Below are positions 28,705 through 37,563 of a stretch of DNA of 64,000 nucleotides, piece after piece. Source of the DNA: Paenibacillus marchantiophytorum (GTDB lineage: Bacteria; Bacillota; Bacilli; Paenibacillales; NBRC-103111); contig NZ_BMHE01000015.1 of the NCBI RefSeq assembly GCF_014640555.1, positions 62,001 to 126,000 on the forward strand, given 5' to 3'. Both the position numbers and the translations under genes were made by a program. The notes beneath the pieces were generated by a model. That model searched no databases and had not been told where the DNA came from. It worked only from the letters and a program-made list of their open reading frames with translations. How positions within the stretch are numbered: position 1 is the first letter of the stretch; each line of letters begins with the position of its first letter.

Positions 28705-29702
28705 GCAGCGGAATGAACCATGCACCCGAATACAGCCAGCAGCTGGCAGCAGCCGCTGCGTTTATCGAGCAGCATGATGATTTCCTGGTGGTATCTCACA
28801 TCCAGCCAGATGGAGATGCCGCCAGTTCTACGTATGCCATGGGCTGGATTTTGACTCAACGAGGCAAAGCCTTCTCCATGATCAATGAGGGCGCAATGCC
28901 CTCTAAATTTTCCTATCTATGGGGCAGTGATCAGGTTCTTGATTACAGCCAAGCAATACCGAGTAGAAATTTTCAAACCATAATAAGTGTAGATTGTGCT
29001 GATTTCTCCAGAATGGGTAGGATCAGCACTCTTTTTGACGACCAAGTGCAGTTGCTCAATATTGATCATCATCCGACGAACGATAACTTTGGTTCATGTC
29101 ATTTGATCAAGCATGATGCAGCGGCGACCGTTCAAATTTTGTATGATTTAGCGATGTATATGGGATTGCAGCCTGATTTGACCTTTGGTGATTGCATCTA
29201 TACGGGCTTGCTTACGGACACAGGCGGTTTCCGTTATTCCAATACGTCTCCTGAAGTTATGCAGATGGGAGCAACGCTGTTAGCCCTTGGTGTGCGAGGT
29301 GCCGAGATTGCTGAACAAGTGCTGGAAAGAGTCACCTACTCACAAATCGTTCTTCTACAAAAAGCGCTATCAACGCTTTCATTTGCCAATGATCGCAAAC
29401 TTTCTTGGCTTGCTGTCTCTTTGGCGGATTTGGAGCAAACAGGAGCCTCTAGTGATGATTTGGATGGGTTAGTTAACTATCCGCGCAATGTAGAAGGTGT
29501 CGAAGTGGGGATGCTGCTTAAAGAGAAGTCAATCGGCGTCATTAAGGTCAGCCTTCGCTCTTCCGGACTTGTTGATGTTGCGGCCATTGCGCAATCACTT
29601 GGTGGAGGCGGTCATGTTCGCGCATCAGGCTGCACAATCCATGGGACATTGGATGAGGCCGTTGCCAAAATGGTCCAGGAAGTAGGGAGTAAGCTGATAT
29701 GA
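28701..29702 (+). CDS. nrnA: Oligoribonuclease / 3'-phosphoadenosine 5'-phosphate phosphatase NrnA
   Basis: NrnA degrades very short RNAs and dephosphorylates pAp. The 333-residue protein is a DHH/DHHA1 phosphoesterase: [11 protein letters not shown] near residue 33, DCADFSRMG, the signature [27 protein letters not shown], and the substrate-binding [13 protein letters not shown] at the C-terminus. The ATG overlaps the rbfA stop by 4 nt and its own stop overlaps truB by 4 nt, so the three are coupled. Confidence 0.95.
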   Translation: MSSGMNHAPEYSQQLAAAAAFIEQHDDFLVVSHIQPDGDAASSTYAMGWILTQRGKAFSMINEGAMPSKFSYLWGSDQVLDYSQAIPSRNFQTIISVDCADFSRMGRISTLFDDQVQLLNIDHHPTNDNFGSCHLIKHDAAATVQILYDLAMYMGLQPDLTFGDCIYTGLLTDTGGFRYSNTSPEVMQMGATLLALGVRGAEIAEQVLERVTYSQIVLLQKALSTLSFANDRKLSWLAVSLADLEQTGASSDDLDGLVNYPRNVEGVEVGMLLKEKSIGVIKVSLRSSGLVDVAAIAQSLGGGGHVRASGCTIHGTLDEAVAKMVQEVGSKLI

Positions 29703-30619
29703 CGTTAGAAGGCGTTCTACCTGTATGGAAACCTGCTGGCTTCACATCTCACGATGTTGTTGCCAAAGTTAGAGGAATATTAGGTATCAAGCGGATTGGC
29801 CATACGGGAACATTGGATCCTCAAGTAACTGGGGTTTTGCCTTTATGCATTGGCAGAGCAACTCGGATGGTTGAATATATTCAGGATCTTCCCAAGGAAT
29901 ATGAGGCTGTCCTTCGAATTGGTCTGGCAACAGATACGGAAGATATGACGGGGACGATCACGGAGGAAGTTTCCGAGGTTCGTCTAGAAGATGCGAACAT
30001 TCGTTCGGTTCTTGAATCTTTCGTCGGCGAAATCGAGCAAATTCCTCCGATGTACTCAGCTGTTAAGATAGATGGTAAACGTCTCTACGAATTAGCCCGA
30101 GAAGGCAAAGAAGTAGAACGAAAATCACGTAAAGTGACGATCTATCGCTTGGATATCCTGCACATTGATTTACAGCAGAAGCATCCGGAAATCCATTTCC
30201 GCGCTCTATGCTCCAAAGGAACTTACATAAGAACCTTATGCGTAGATATCGGAAAGGCGTTGGGTTATCCGGCGGTTATGCAGAGTTTGATACGAACTTC
30301 AACGGGCAGCATTCGTCAAGAGAAATGTTTGACATTTGAACAAATTGCTCAACTGAAAGCGCAAAATGACCTGCAAGCGCAGATGATTCCAATGGATGAA
30401 GCGATTGCGCATATTCCTTCGGTTGTACTAACAGCTCAAGAAGCTGCGAATGCCCTGCAAGGAAAGAAGATTGTGATGACCGTTAGTCCGGTGATTCGCG
30501 GGGAAGTTGAGCATTCTCAAAGCATCGTCCGCGCGTATTCGCCGGATCAACGTTTTCTGGGTCTATTTGAATGGAAAAGTGCTAGCCAAGCCCTGGTCCC
30601 AGTCAAAGTTTTCCTTTAA
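29699..30619 (+). CDS. truB: tRNA pseudouridine(55) synthase TruB
   Basis: TruB makes pseudouridine 55 in the T loop of tRNAs. The 306-residue protein has GVLPVWKPAGFTSHDVV, the catalytic Asp in HTGTLDPQVTGVLPLCIG, the QIPPMYSAVKIDGKRLYELAREG segment and CSKGTYIRTLCVDIG. A small PUA-like C-terminal region follows. The start ATG overlaps the nrnA stop. Confidence 0.97.
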   Translation: MTLEGVLPVWKPAGFTSHDVVAKVRGILGIKRIGHTGTLDPQVTGVLPLCIGRATRMVEYIQDLPKEYEAVLRIGLATDTEDMTGTITEEVSEVRLEDANIRSVLESFVGEIEQIPPMYSAVKIDGKRLYELAREGKEVERKSRKVTIYRLDILHIDLQQKHPEIHFRALCSKGTYIRTLCVDIGKALGYPAVMQSLIRTSTGSIRQEKCLTFEQIAQLKAQNDLQAQMIPMDEAIAHIPSVVLTAQEAANALQGKKIVMTVSPVIRGEVEHSQSIVRAYSPDQRFLGLFEWKSASQALVPVKVFL

Positions 30620-30666
30620 TACAAATGTCTAGGGACAGGTTGAAATGGGTAGGTGAATGAAAACAT

Positions 30667-31602
30667 ATGCAAGTAATTCCAATCTCATATCCCATTGATT
30701 TGGATGGTTCGCCCCTTTTTGTTGGCGAGCAAGTTGTGGCAATCGGTGATTTTGATGGCGTTCATTTGGGACATCAGGAAGTCATTGGACGAGCTTTGCG
30801 AACAGGGAAGAAGCTTGGGCTGCCAACGGCCATTATGACCTTTTCCCCTCATCCGAGAGCGGTAATGGGCAAAGATAAATACTTTGAACTGCTCACACCG
30901 ATGAGAAAGAAAATGGAAATGTTCGCGTCCTTAGGTGTTAGTCATACGTACATTGTCACGTTTGATGCTTCTTTAATGAGGTTAACACCAGAGCAGTTTG
31001 TGGATCAAGTCTTGCACTTGCTCGGAGTGAACAGTGTCATATGTGGTTTTGATTTTACTTTTGGTTATCAAGGCAAAGGAACCCCTGATTCACTTTGTGA
31101 GTTGAGTCACGGGAAATTTTCAGTAGAAGTGGTGAGACCCTTTCATATGGATGGCGAAAAAGTTAGCAGCACACTCATTCGTGAATCATTGCACCAAGGG
31201 GATATTGACACAGTTACGAGACTACTTGGGCGTCCCTATAGTATAAGCGGTATTGTTGTGGATGGAGAGAAGCGGGGAAGAACGATCGGGTTTCCAACAG
31301 CTAACCTGCAATTGGATGAATCTTATGTCATCCCCACGAACGGCGTTTATGCGATTAAAGCTTCAGTTAACGGGCAAACGTATAACGGTGTTATGAATAT
31401 TGGCGTTAAGCCAACATTCACAACCGGAGAGTTAAAACCATCGTTTGAAGCCCATTTATTCGAATTTTCCGAGCAAATTTATGGCGAGCATATGAATGTC
31501 GAACTTATTGCATTCCTTCGTCCCGAGCGTAAATTCTCATCGATCGACGAGTTGATCACCCAAATCAAACTGGATGCGGAAGCAGCCAAGATGAAATTAT
31601 AA
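30667..31602 (+). CDS. ribF: Bifunctional riboflavin kinase / FAD synthetase
   Basis: RibF converts riboflavin to FMN and then FAD. The 311-residue protein has the N-terminal nucleotidyltransferase domain with AIGDFDGVHLGHQEVI and FSPHPRAV, the ICGFDFTFGYQGKGT segment, and the C-terminal kinase domain beginning GRPYSISGIVVDGEKRGRTIGFPTANL with NGVYAIKASVNG. It is the last gene of the rimP operon; rpsO has its own promoter downstream. Confidence 0.97.
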   Translation: MQVIPISYPIDLDGSPLFVGEQVVAIGDFDGVHLGHQEVIGRALRTGKKLGLPTAIMTFSPHPRAVMGKDKYFELLTPMRKKMEMFASLGVSHTYIVTFDASLMRLTPEQFVDQVLHLLGVNSVICGFDFTFGYQGKGTPDSLCELSHGKFSVEVVRPFHMDGEKVSSTLIRESLHQGDIDTVTRLLGRPYSISGIVVDGEKRGRTIGFPTANLQLDESYVIPTNGVYAIKASVNGQTYNGVMNIGVKPTFTTGELKPSFEAHLFEFSEQIYGEHMNVELIAFLRPERKFSSIDELITQIKLDAEAAKMKL

Positions 31603-31622
31603 CGTTCTAGTCGAACAGGCAT

Positions 31623-31651
31623 TTGCTTCTACTAGACGTTTGTGATATACT
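31623..31651 (+). promoter_or_regulatory. Probable SigA promoter for rpsO
   Basis: TTGCTT (31623-31628) and TATACT (31646-31651) are 17 nt apart, and TGA before TATACT gives an extended -10. The leader to the rpsO ATG would be about 110 nt. Confidence 0.75.
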
Positions 31652-31657
31652 GATTAA

Positions 31658-31752
31658 CGTTGCCCAGAGGAACAGTTCTTTGTGGCATGAACCTTAGCTT
31701 GGATTGACGCTATCATCGGCGATTTCTAGGCTAGCGGGGATACAATAGAATT
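31658..31752 (+). promoter_or_regulatory. Candidate S15 leader RNA
   Basis: The stretch between the promoter and the rpsO ribosome site is about 95 nt with several short complementary segments, for example GGAAC/GTTC around 31670-31679 and a CTAG-rich region at 31728-31736. S15 commonly represses its own mRNA through structured leaders in Bacilli. I cannot fold this reliably by eye, so the call rests mainly on position and length. Confidence 0.4.
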
Positions 31753-31768
31753 TAGGAGATGAACAATC

Positions 31769-32038
31769 ATGGCATTAACTCAAGAACGCAAAACACAACT
31801 GATTCAAACTCACAAAGTACATGATACTGACACTGGGTCACCAGAGGTACAAGTAGCAATTCTTACTGAGAACATTGTTAACCTGACTAACCACTTGCGG
31901 ACACACAAGAAAGATCATCACTCCCGTCGTGGTTTGCTCAAAATGGTAGGACAACGCCGTAAATTGCTGGCATACGTGAAGAACAAAGATGTGAGCCGTT
32001 ACAGTGCTTTGATCGAGAAGCTTGGTTTGCGTCGATAA
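31769..32038 (+). CDS. rpsO: 30S ribosomal protein S15
   Basis: S15 is an 89-residue primary 16S rRNA binding protein. The sequence has the conserved [48 protein letters not shown] and [11 protein letters not shown]. The initiator ATG has AGGAG about 9 nt upstream. A strong terminator follows, separating it from pnp. Confidence 0.98.
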   Translation: MALTQERKTQLIQTHKVHDTDTGSPEVQVAILTENIVNLTNHLRTHKKDHHSRRGLLKMVGQRRKLLAYVKNKDVSRYSALIEKLGLRR

Positions 32039-32051
32039 AACCGACAATGAG

Positions 32052-32120
32052 AAGCAACCTGTTGCTCCTTTGCTGGGCTTGATAAAGCTTCAGCAGAGAG
32101 TGACAACAAGGTTGCTTTTT
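32052..32120 (+). terminator. Long two-part terminator after rpsO
   Basis: AAGCAACCTGTTG (32052-32064) pairs with CAACAAGGTTGCTT (32104-32117) with a single bulge and is followed by a T-run. Inside, TTTGCTG...GCTT can pair with AAGC...CAGCAGA, extending the structure. Confidence 0.8.
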
Positions 32121-32180
32121 CTTGTATTTTTAAAACGGAAAAAGAAGGAAATACTAGACAGTATGCAGAAATAGAGGATG

Positions 32181-32247
32181 ACTCCATCATGAGTTCATGA
32201 TGAATACATACGGAGTATGGAGATACTAGGTTTGTGGACCTTTTTTT
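32181..32247 (+). promoter_or_regulatory. Structured pnp upstream region with palindrome and attenuator-like hairpin
   Basis: CATCATGA (32185-32192) and TCATGATG (32195-32202) form a perfect inverted repeat. The ACTCC/GGAGT pair at 32181 and 32212 can extend around it. About 25 nt later AGGT (32228-32231) and ACCT (32238-32241) form a short hairpin followed by a run of T. This order of dyad then terminator-like stem lies 60 nt before pnp. I see no convincing promoter. Confidence 0.45.
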
Positions 32248-32300
32248 CTGTGCATGCAGTCAAACACATATGGAATGCAATAATTCCTTAGGAGGATTTT

Positions 32301-34403
32301 ATGGAGAAAAGGGTACAAATGGAACTTGGCGGCAAACCGTTCATTCTTGAAACGGGAAGACTGGCCAAACAAGCCAATGCAGCTGTTACCGTGCGTTACG
32401 GGGATACGGTTGTACTAAGTACAGTAACAGCATCCAGCGGACCGAAAGATTTGGATTTCTTTCCGCTAACGGTTAATTATGAAGAAAGACTTTATTCGGT
32501 TGGTAAAATTCCGGGTGGATTTATTAAACGGGAAGGACGTCCAAGTGAGAAAGCCATTCTTTCGAGTCGTTTAACGGATCGTCCGATTCGTCCATTATTT
32601 CCTGAAGGGTTCCGTAATGATGTTCAAATCGTTTCCATCGTAATGAGCGTGGATCAAGAGTGTCCGCCTGAAATCGCGGCAATGATTGGGACATCAGCTG
32701 CACTTGCAATCTCCGATGTGCCATTCAACGGCCCTATTGGTGGCGTAATTGTGGGACGAGTTGATGGTCAATTCGTAATTAATCCAACGGGTGAGATCGC
32801 TGAGAAAAGTGATATTCACTTGACGGTTGCCGGAACCAAAGACGCAATTATGATGGTAGAAGCAGGCGCGAATGAAGTTTCTGAGGAAGTTGTCTTGGAA
32901 GCGATTATGTTCGGTCATGATGAAATCCGTAAAATTGTCGCGGTTATCGAGGAGTTAGTTGCACAAGCTGGTAAACCGAAAATGGAAGTGAAGCTTCATG
33001 CGGTTGATGCAGAAGTAAATAGTGCTGTTCGCGCATTTGCACAAGCTAGATTAGTGGAAGCTATCAAAATCCCAGAGAAGCATGCAAGACAAGAAGCAAT
33101 TGATGTGGTTAACGCCGAAGCTGTGGAACATTTCACTGCCTTATATGAAGAAACACCAGGTCTATTAGGTGATGTGAAAGAAACACTGTACGATATCGTC
33201 AAAGAAGAAGTTCGTCGCTTAATTACGCATGATAAAGTAAGACCTGATGGCCGTAAACCTGAGGAAATTCGTGCAATCGATTGTGATATTGATCTATTGC
33301 CGCGTACGCATGGTTCCGGTCTGTTCACACGTGGACAAACCCAAGCACTTAGTATTTGTACATTAGGCGCACTTGGCGATGTTCAAATCTTGGATGGATT
33401 GGATTTGACAGAAACCAAACGTTTCATGCATCACTATAATTTCCCGCCATTCTCCGTCGGTGAAGCAAGACCGCTTCGTCCTCCAGGTCGTCGTGAAATC
33501 GGACATGGTGCTTTAGGTGAACGAGCGCTTGAGCCTATCATCCCTAATGAAATTGAATTCCCTTATACAATACGTCTTGTATCTGAAGTGTTGGAATCGA
33601 ATGGTTCGACATCTCAAGCAAGTATCTGCGCAAGCACTTTAGCTCTTATGGACGCAGGTGTACCGATTAAAGCACCAGTTGCCGGTATTGCTATGGGTCT
33701 GATCAAAGACGGCGATCACTTCTCCATTTTGTCTGATATTCAAGGGATGGAAGATCATCTTGGCGATATGGACTTTAAAGTTGCGGGAACAGCCGAAGGG
33801 ATTACAGCTCTGCAAATGGATATCAAAATTGACGGTATTGATCGCAGCATTCTGCAGCAGTCTTTGCAGCAAGCCAAAGAAGGCCGTTTACACATTCTAG
33901 GCAAAATGGTATCTCGCATTGCTGAGCCGAAAAAAGTGCTTTCGAAATATGCGCCTAAAATTTTGACAATGAACATTAATCCGGACAAAATCCGTGATGT
34001 CATTGGTGCAGGCGGTAAAATTATCAACAAAATTATCGAAGAAACAGGCGTGAAAATCGATATCGAGCAAGACGGTCGTGTATTCATCGCTTCATCCAAT
34101 CAAGAGATGAACGAAAAAGCGCGTTCCATTATCGAAGGCATCGTACGTGAAGTCATTGTGGGTGAAACGTACCTTGGCACAGTTAAGCGTGTTGAGAAAT
34201 TCGGAGCTTTTGTTGAAATTTTGCCAGGTAAAGAAGGTTTAGTGCATATTTCACAAATTTCCACAGAGCGTGTTGCCAAAGTGGAAGATGTCGTGAATAT
34301 TGGCGACCAAATTACCGTCAAAGTAACTGAAATTGACCAGCAAGGAAGAGTAAATCTTTCTCGCAAAGCGACACTAACTTCGCAAGTCCCGGCTCAGACC
34401 TAA
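32301..34403 (+). CDS. pnp: Polyribonucleotide nucleotidyltransferase (PNPase)
   Basis: PNPase degrades RNA 3' to 5' using phosphate. The 700-residue protein has two RNase PH domains separated by a helical domain (about 210-305); the second carries [18 protein letters not shown] domain follows ([20 protein letters not shown]), then an S1 domain ([28 protein letters not shown]). AGGAGG lies 6-7 nt before the ATG. It acts together with RNase Y and RNase J, both coded in this window. Confidence 0.98.
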   Translation: MEKRVQMELGGKPFILETGRLAKQANAAVTVRYGDTVVLSTVTASSGPKDLDFFPLTVNYEERLYSVGKIPGGFIKREGRPSEKAILSSRLTDRPIRPLFPEGFRNDVQIVSIVMSVDQECPPEIAAMIGTSAALAISDVPFNGPIGGVIVGRVDGQFVINPTGEIAEKSDIHLTVAGTKDAIMMVEAGANEVSEEVVLEAIMFGHDEIRKIVAVIEELVAQAGKPKMEVKLHAVDAEVNSAVRAFAQARLVEAIKIPEKHARQEAIDVVNAEAVEHFTALYEETPGLLGDVKETLYDIVKEEVRRLITHDKVRPDGRKPEEIRAIDCDIDLLPRTHGSGLFTRGQTQALSICTLGALGDVQILDGLDLTETKRFMHHYNFPPFSVGEARPLRPPGRREIGHGALGERALEPIIPNEIEFPYTIRLVSEVLESNGSTSQASICASTLALMDAGVPIKAPVAGIAMGLIKDGDHFSILSDIQGMEDHLGDMDFKVAGTAEGITALQMDIKIDGIDRSILQQSLQQAKEGRLHILGKMVSRIAEPKKVLSKYAPKILTMNINPDKIRDVIGAGGKIINKIIEETGVKIDIEQDGRVFIASSNQEMNEKARSIIEGIVREVIVGETYLGTVKRVEKFGAFVEILPGKEGLVHISQISTERVAKVEDVVNIGDQITVKVTEIDQQGRVNLSRKATLTSQVPAQT

Positions 34404-34443
34404 GCCGCGTGACTTGTGAAGTCTCTCTTCATAGTCTTTGAAC

Positions 34444-34472
34444 AAAGAGTCAGATCAATCTGTCTCTTTTTT
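34444..34472 (+). terminator. Intrinsic terminator after pnp
   Basis: AAAGAG-T-CAGA (34444-34454) pairs with TCTG-T-CTCTTT (34459-34469) around the loop TCAA, with one T-T mismatch, followed by a T-run. Confidence 0.85.
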
Positions 34473-34521
34473 GCTTTTCAGTGAGCATGGACACGCCTCG
34501 TTCTACTCTTGTCCTTACCTG

Positions 34522-34529
34522 CATACAAT
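34522..34529 (+). promoter_or_regulatory. Possible SigE-type -10 element before the polysaccharide deacetylase gene
   Basis: CATACAAT matches the mother-cell SigE -10 consensus and lies about 14 nt before a GGGGGG ribosome site. The -35 region near 34501-34507 (TTCTACT) is only a loose match. This is a weak prediction. Confidence 0.35.
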
Positions 34530-34557
34530 CAGGACATAAGGATGGGGGGACCTGTAC

Positions 34558-35610
34558 ATGTACGTGAAAAAATGGCTTCTACTTGGAAGTTTCTTTGCTG
34601 TGGTTATGCTCACCATTCAGGCAATACCAGATGTAGGCACATATATTCAAGCTGTGAAAAACATACAAATGCCTTATGTGAATCGGAGCGATTGGCAGAA
34701 TGAAGAGACAATGCCTGTTTTTGCAGCTGAATCAACGCGGGCAATCCAGCAAACGAAACTTAGCCCCTCTCAACTTGCTGAAATCATCCAAAATGAAGCG
34801 ATTAAACGAAATATTGCCCCTATAAATGCTAGGATTGATCCTGTATGGAAGGCAATACCAGGGTATAATGGCTTGGCAATGGATGTCGAAGAGACGCTTA
34901 AATTATCTGCACATAACCTTACGCCTGGCAAAATTAATTATGTCATGAAGGAAGTAGAGCCCAGCATTCAACTGAATGATTTGGGGCCGATTCCCGTATA
35001 TAAAGGAAACCCCAAGAAGCCAATGGCCTCATTGATGATTAATGTGGCTTGGGGGAATGAATATTTACCTAGTATTTTAGAGACACTTCGTAAAGAAAAC
35101 GTTCACGCTACTTTTTTTCTGGATGGCTCTTGGTTAAAGAAAAATGTTGAAATGGCCAAAATGATCCAAAGCGAGGGACATGAAATGTCTAATCATGCTT
35201 ATTCGCACAAAGATATGAGAAATATAAATCGCAGCAAAGCGGTAGAAGAAATCTCCAAGACAGAAGATCTTTTGAAACAGCAGCTCGGTGTTAAAAATAC
35301 TCTTTTTGCACCGCCTTCGGGCTATTTCAGCCAAGAGACGATTCAAGTGGCCTCTGAATTTAAATTGCAAACGGTGTTGTGGACCTTTGATACAATCGAT
35401 TGGAAAAATCCCGGAGCAGATCGCATTATTCAGCGGCTAACGACGAGTATTGAACCAGGCATGCTAATCCTGATGCACCCCACACCATCTTCCAAAGATG
35501 CGCTGCAAGGGATGATCCGACTCATTAAGAATAAAGGTTTAACTCTGGGTACCGTATCGGAGCTTATGTCCTCCAAACGAATCCCAGATGGGGGGCAAAT
35601 GACGAACTAA
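34558..35610 (+). CDS. ylxY: YlxY-like polysaccharide deacetylase family protein, catalytic Asp pair missing
   Basis: The 350-residue protein has an N-terminal signal anchor (about 5-23) and a C-terminal NodB-type domain from about 160. The second NodB motif is present as SNHAYSH. The first motif, normally TFDDG and supplying the catalytic base and a metal ligand, reads NVAWGNE instead. The domain is otherwise intact (HATFFLDGSWLKKN, FAPPSGYFS, LWTFDTIDW, LILMHPTPSS). It may therefore be a non-catalytic or altered glycan-binding protein. The location after pnp matches B. subtilis ylxY. The start has GGGGGG 8 nt upstream. Confidence 0.88.
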   Translation: MYVKKWLLLGSFFAVVMLTIQAIPDVGTYIQAVKNIQMPYVNRSDWQNEETMPVFAAESTRAIQQTKLSPSQLAEIIQNEAIKRNIAPINARIDPVWKAIPGYNGLAMDVEETLKLSAHNLTPGKINYVMKEVEPSIQLNDLGPIPVYKGNPKKPMASLMINVAWGNEYLPSILETLRKENVHATFFLDGSWLKKNVEMAKMIQSEGHEMSNHAYSHKDMRNINRSKAVEEISKTEDLLKQQLGVKNTLFAPPSGYFSQETIQVASEFKLQTVLWTFDTIDWKNPGADRIIQRLTTSIEPGMLILMHPTPSSKDALQGMIRLIKNKGLTLGTVSELMSSKRIPDGGQMTN

Positions 35611-35716
35611 GTGAGCTACTCGGCACATAGTTGAGTCGTAGACACATTTTTGTTAGACTGAGTAAGTATAATTGGGGAATAGGATTTTAGGTGCTACACT
35701 TTGAGGAGGAACCTTG

Positions 35717-36973
35717 GTGATCAAATATCGCTTACATAATGGCTTGAGAGTCGTCATGGAACAAATCCCTACTTTTCGATCGGTTACATTCGGAATATGG
35801 GTGAAAACAGGCTCGCGTAATGAATCTCAAGAGATGAACGGCGTATCGCATTTCATTGAACACATGCTGTTTAAGGGGACGGATCGTCATACAGCAAAAG
35901 ATATCGCTGAGATATTTGATGGAATTGGTGGGAATGTCAACGCATTCACATCCAAGGAGTATACTTGTTATTACGCCAAAGTTCTCGACGAGCATCTGCC
36001 GCTTGCGATGGATGTCTTATCCGATATGTTTTTCCATTCTTCCTTTGATGAAGGCGAGTTGGAGAAAGAGAAGAAAGTCATTTACGAGGAAATCTCCATG
36101 TATGAAGATACGCCGGATGATTTGGTACATGACTTATTAGCGAAGGCTTCGTATGGCTCGCATCCGCTAGGCTATACGATTCTCGGAACTGAAGATAACT
36201 TGTCCAAAATGAAATCAGAGGATCTTCGTAACTATATGAAGCAGCATTATAATACCGAGAATACGGTGTTAAGCATTGCTGGGAATATTGATGATAGCGT
36301 ACGTGAACTAATCGAGAAGCATTTTGGCGAGTTTGCAACAACAGGGATAGAAACTAGCTATGATGCGCCTGATTTTCTTGGTGACTTGATTTTCCATGCG
36401 AAAAAAACGGAACAAAATCATATTTGTCTCTCGCTGCCTGGGCTTTCGCTGCAAGAAGAGAATTTGTACCCGATGGTACTTCTCAACAACGCCATTGGCG
36501 GAGGCATGAGCTCTAGACTGTTTCAAGAAATTCGTGAGAAGCGAGGTCTTGCTTACTCGGTTTATTCGTACCACTCTTCCCACATCGATAGCGGGATGTT
36601 CACGATTTATACGGGAACTGCGCCTAAGCAGACACTGGAAGTGCTCGAAGTTACGATGGAGCTTCTACAAGATATCGCTATTAAAGGAATGACGGACTCG
36701 GAATTAAAGAAGGGGAAAGAGCAGCTGAAAGGCAGCTTAATTCTTAGTTTGGAGAGCACAAGCAGCCGCATGAACCGATTCGGCAAGAATGAGTTGATGA
36801 CGGGGAAACATTATAGTCTTGATGAAATGATCCAACGAATTGAAAGTGTTCAGATGGATCATATTCGCGCATTGATCAAGTCCTTGTTCGCTACCCCATT
36901 TGCTTTATCCATGGTTGGAAATTCGGATGATGTAATTAATGGCTTCAGGAGGGATCAGCTTGTCACTCTCTAG
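35717..36973 (+). CDS. mlpA: M16 family zinc metalloprotease (MlpA/YmxG)
   Basis: This 418-residue processing-peptidase-like protein has the inverted zinc motif HFIEH in VSHFIEHMLFKGTDRHTAKDI near residue 49, and the downstream Glu in KVIYEEISMYEDTPDDL. A substrate-binding GGGMSSRLFQEIREKRGLAYSVYS segment is in the second half. I chose GTG 35717, 7 nt after GAGGAGG; TTG 35714 is possible. The gene order pnp-ylxY-mlpA is as in B. subtilis. Its 3' end overlaps dut. Confidence 0.93.
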   Translation: MIKYRLHNGLRVVMEQIPTFRSVTFGIWVKTGSRNESQEMNGVSHFIEHMLFKGTDRHTAKDIAEIFDGIGGNVNAFTSKEYTCYYAKVLDEHLPLAMDVLSDMFFHSSFDEGELEKEKKVIYEEISMYEDTPDDLVHDLLAKASYGSHPLGYTILGTEDNLSKMKSEDLRNYMKQHYNTENTVLSIAGNIDDSVRELIEKHFGEFATTGIETSYDAPDFLGDLIFHAKKTEQNHICLSLPGLSLQEENLYPMVLLNNAIGGGMSSRLFQEIREKRGLAYSVYSYHSSHIDSGMFTIYTGTAPKQTLEVLEVTMELLQDIAIKGMTDSELKKGKEQLKGSLILSLESTSSRMNRFGKNELMTGKHYSLDEMIQRIESVQMDHIRALIKSLFATPFALSMVGNSDDVINGFRRDQLVTL

Positions 36974-37415
36974 TTTTGAAGTTCAAATTAAACGCCTTGC
37001 TGGTCATGAGGATATCAAGCTGCCGCAGAAAATGTCCGAACTAGCCAGTGGCTTTGATCTGCATGCCGCGGTTAGCGAGCCGATCATTCTGAGCCCAGGC
37101 CAGCGGGAACTTATCCCGACAGGATTTGCGCTTAGTATGCCGCCAGAGCTCGAAGCCCAAATTCGACCGCGAAGCGGGCTTGCTTATAAGCATGGCATTA
37201 CTTCACTGAACTCGCCTGGAACGATTGATGCAGATTATCGAGGCGAAGTAAAAGTGCTCTTAATTAACCATGGACAAGAGCCATTTACAATTCAGCGCAA
37301 TGAGCGGATTGCGCAAATGGTGTTTCAATTAGTTCCGCAAATTAATCTTGTTGAAGTAACGGAACTAACGGAGACAGAGCGCGGTTCCGGCGGATTCGGT
37401 CATACAGGGCGTTGA
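36960..37415 (+). CDS. dut: Deoxyuridine 5'-triphosphate nucleotidohydrolase
   Basis: Dut hydrolyses dUTP to dUMP, keeping uracil out of DNA and feeding dTMP synthesis. The 151-residue trimeric-type protein shows all five motifs: ASGFDLHAAV, RPRSGLAYKHGI, NSPGTIDADYRGEVKVLLIN, RIAQMVF and the C-terminal RGSGGFGHTGR. Translation starts at TTG 36960, after AGGAGGG, 14 nt inside the end of mlpA. B. subtilis has ymxH here instead, so this is a lineage difference. Confidence 0.96.
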   Translation: MSLSSFEVQIKRLAGHEDIKLPQKMSELASGFDLHAAVSEPIILSPGQRELIPTGFALSMPPELEAQIRPRSGLAYKHGITSLNSPGTIDADYRGEVKVLLINHGQEPFTIQRNERIAQMVFQLVPQINLVEVTELTETERGSGGFGHTGR

Positions 37416-37434
37416 TTAGAAATAATAAGGTTAT

Positions 37435-37467
37435 GGACTGTCTTCCCAGTGAAGACGGTCCTTTTTT
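37435..37467 (+). terminator. Intrinsic terminator after dut
   Basis: GGAC-T-GTCTTC (37435-37445) pairs with GAAGAC-G-GTCC (37451-37461), a 10-bp stem with one T-G position, followed by TTTTTT. It separates dut from the sporulation-type promoter of spoVFA. Confidence 0.9.
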
Positions 37468-37497
37468 GTTTCACTGGTACGGCAGAAAAGGAATTGC

Positions 37498-37525
37498 ACC
37501 CATCTTTAGGCGAACGCATACTATA
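37498..37525 (+). promoter_or_regulatory. Probable SigK promoter for spoVFA
   Basis: ACC at 37498-37500 and CATACTATA at 37517-37525 are 16 nt apart, matching the mother-cell SigK pattern AC-16-CATAnnnTA. In B. subtilis spoVF is expressed from SigK in the mother cell. Transcription would start near 37530, about 30 nt before the spoVFA ATG. Confidence 0.72.
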
Positions 37526-37563
37526 ACGTATCGAAACGGACTGAGAAAGGGGTGTAGGCAAGA

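Noticed and set aside
32220-32300. T-box riboswitch in front of pnp
   Set aside because: There is no T-box core sequence, no specifier stem that I can see, and pnp is not a T-box target.
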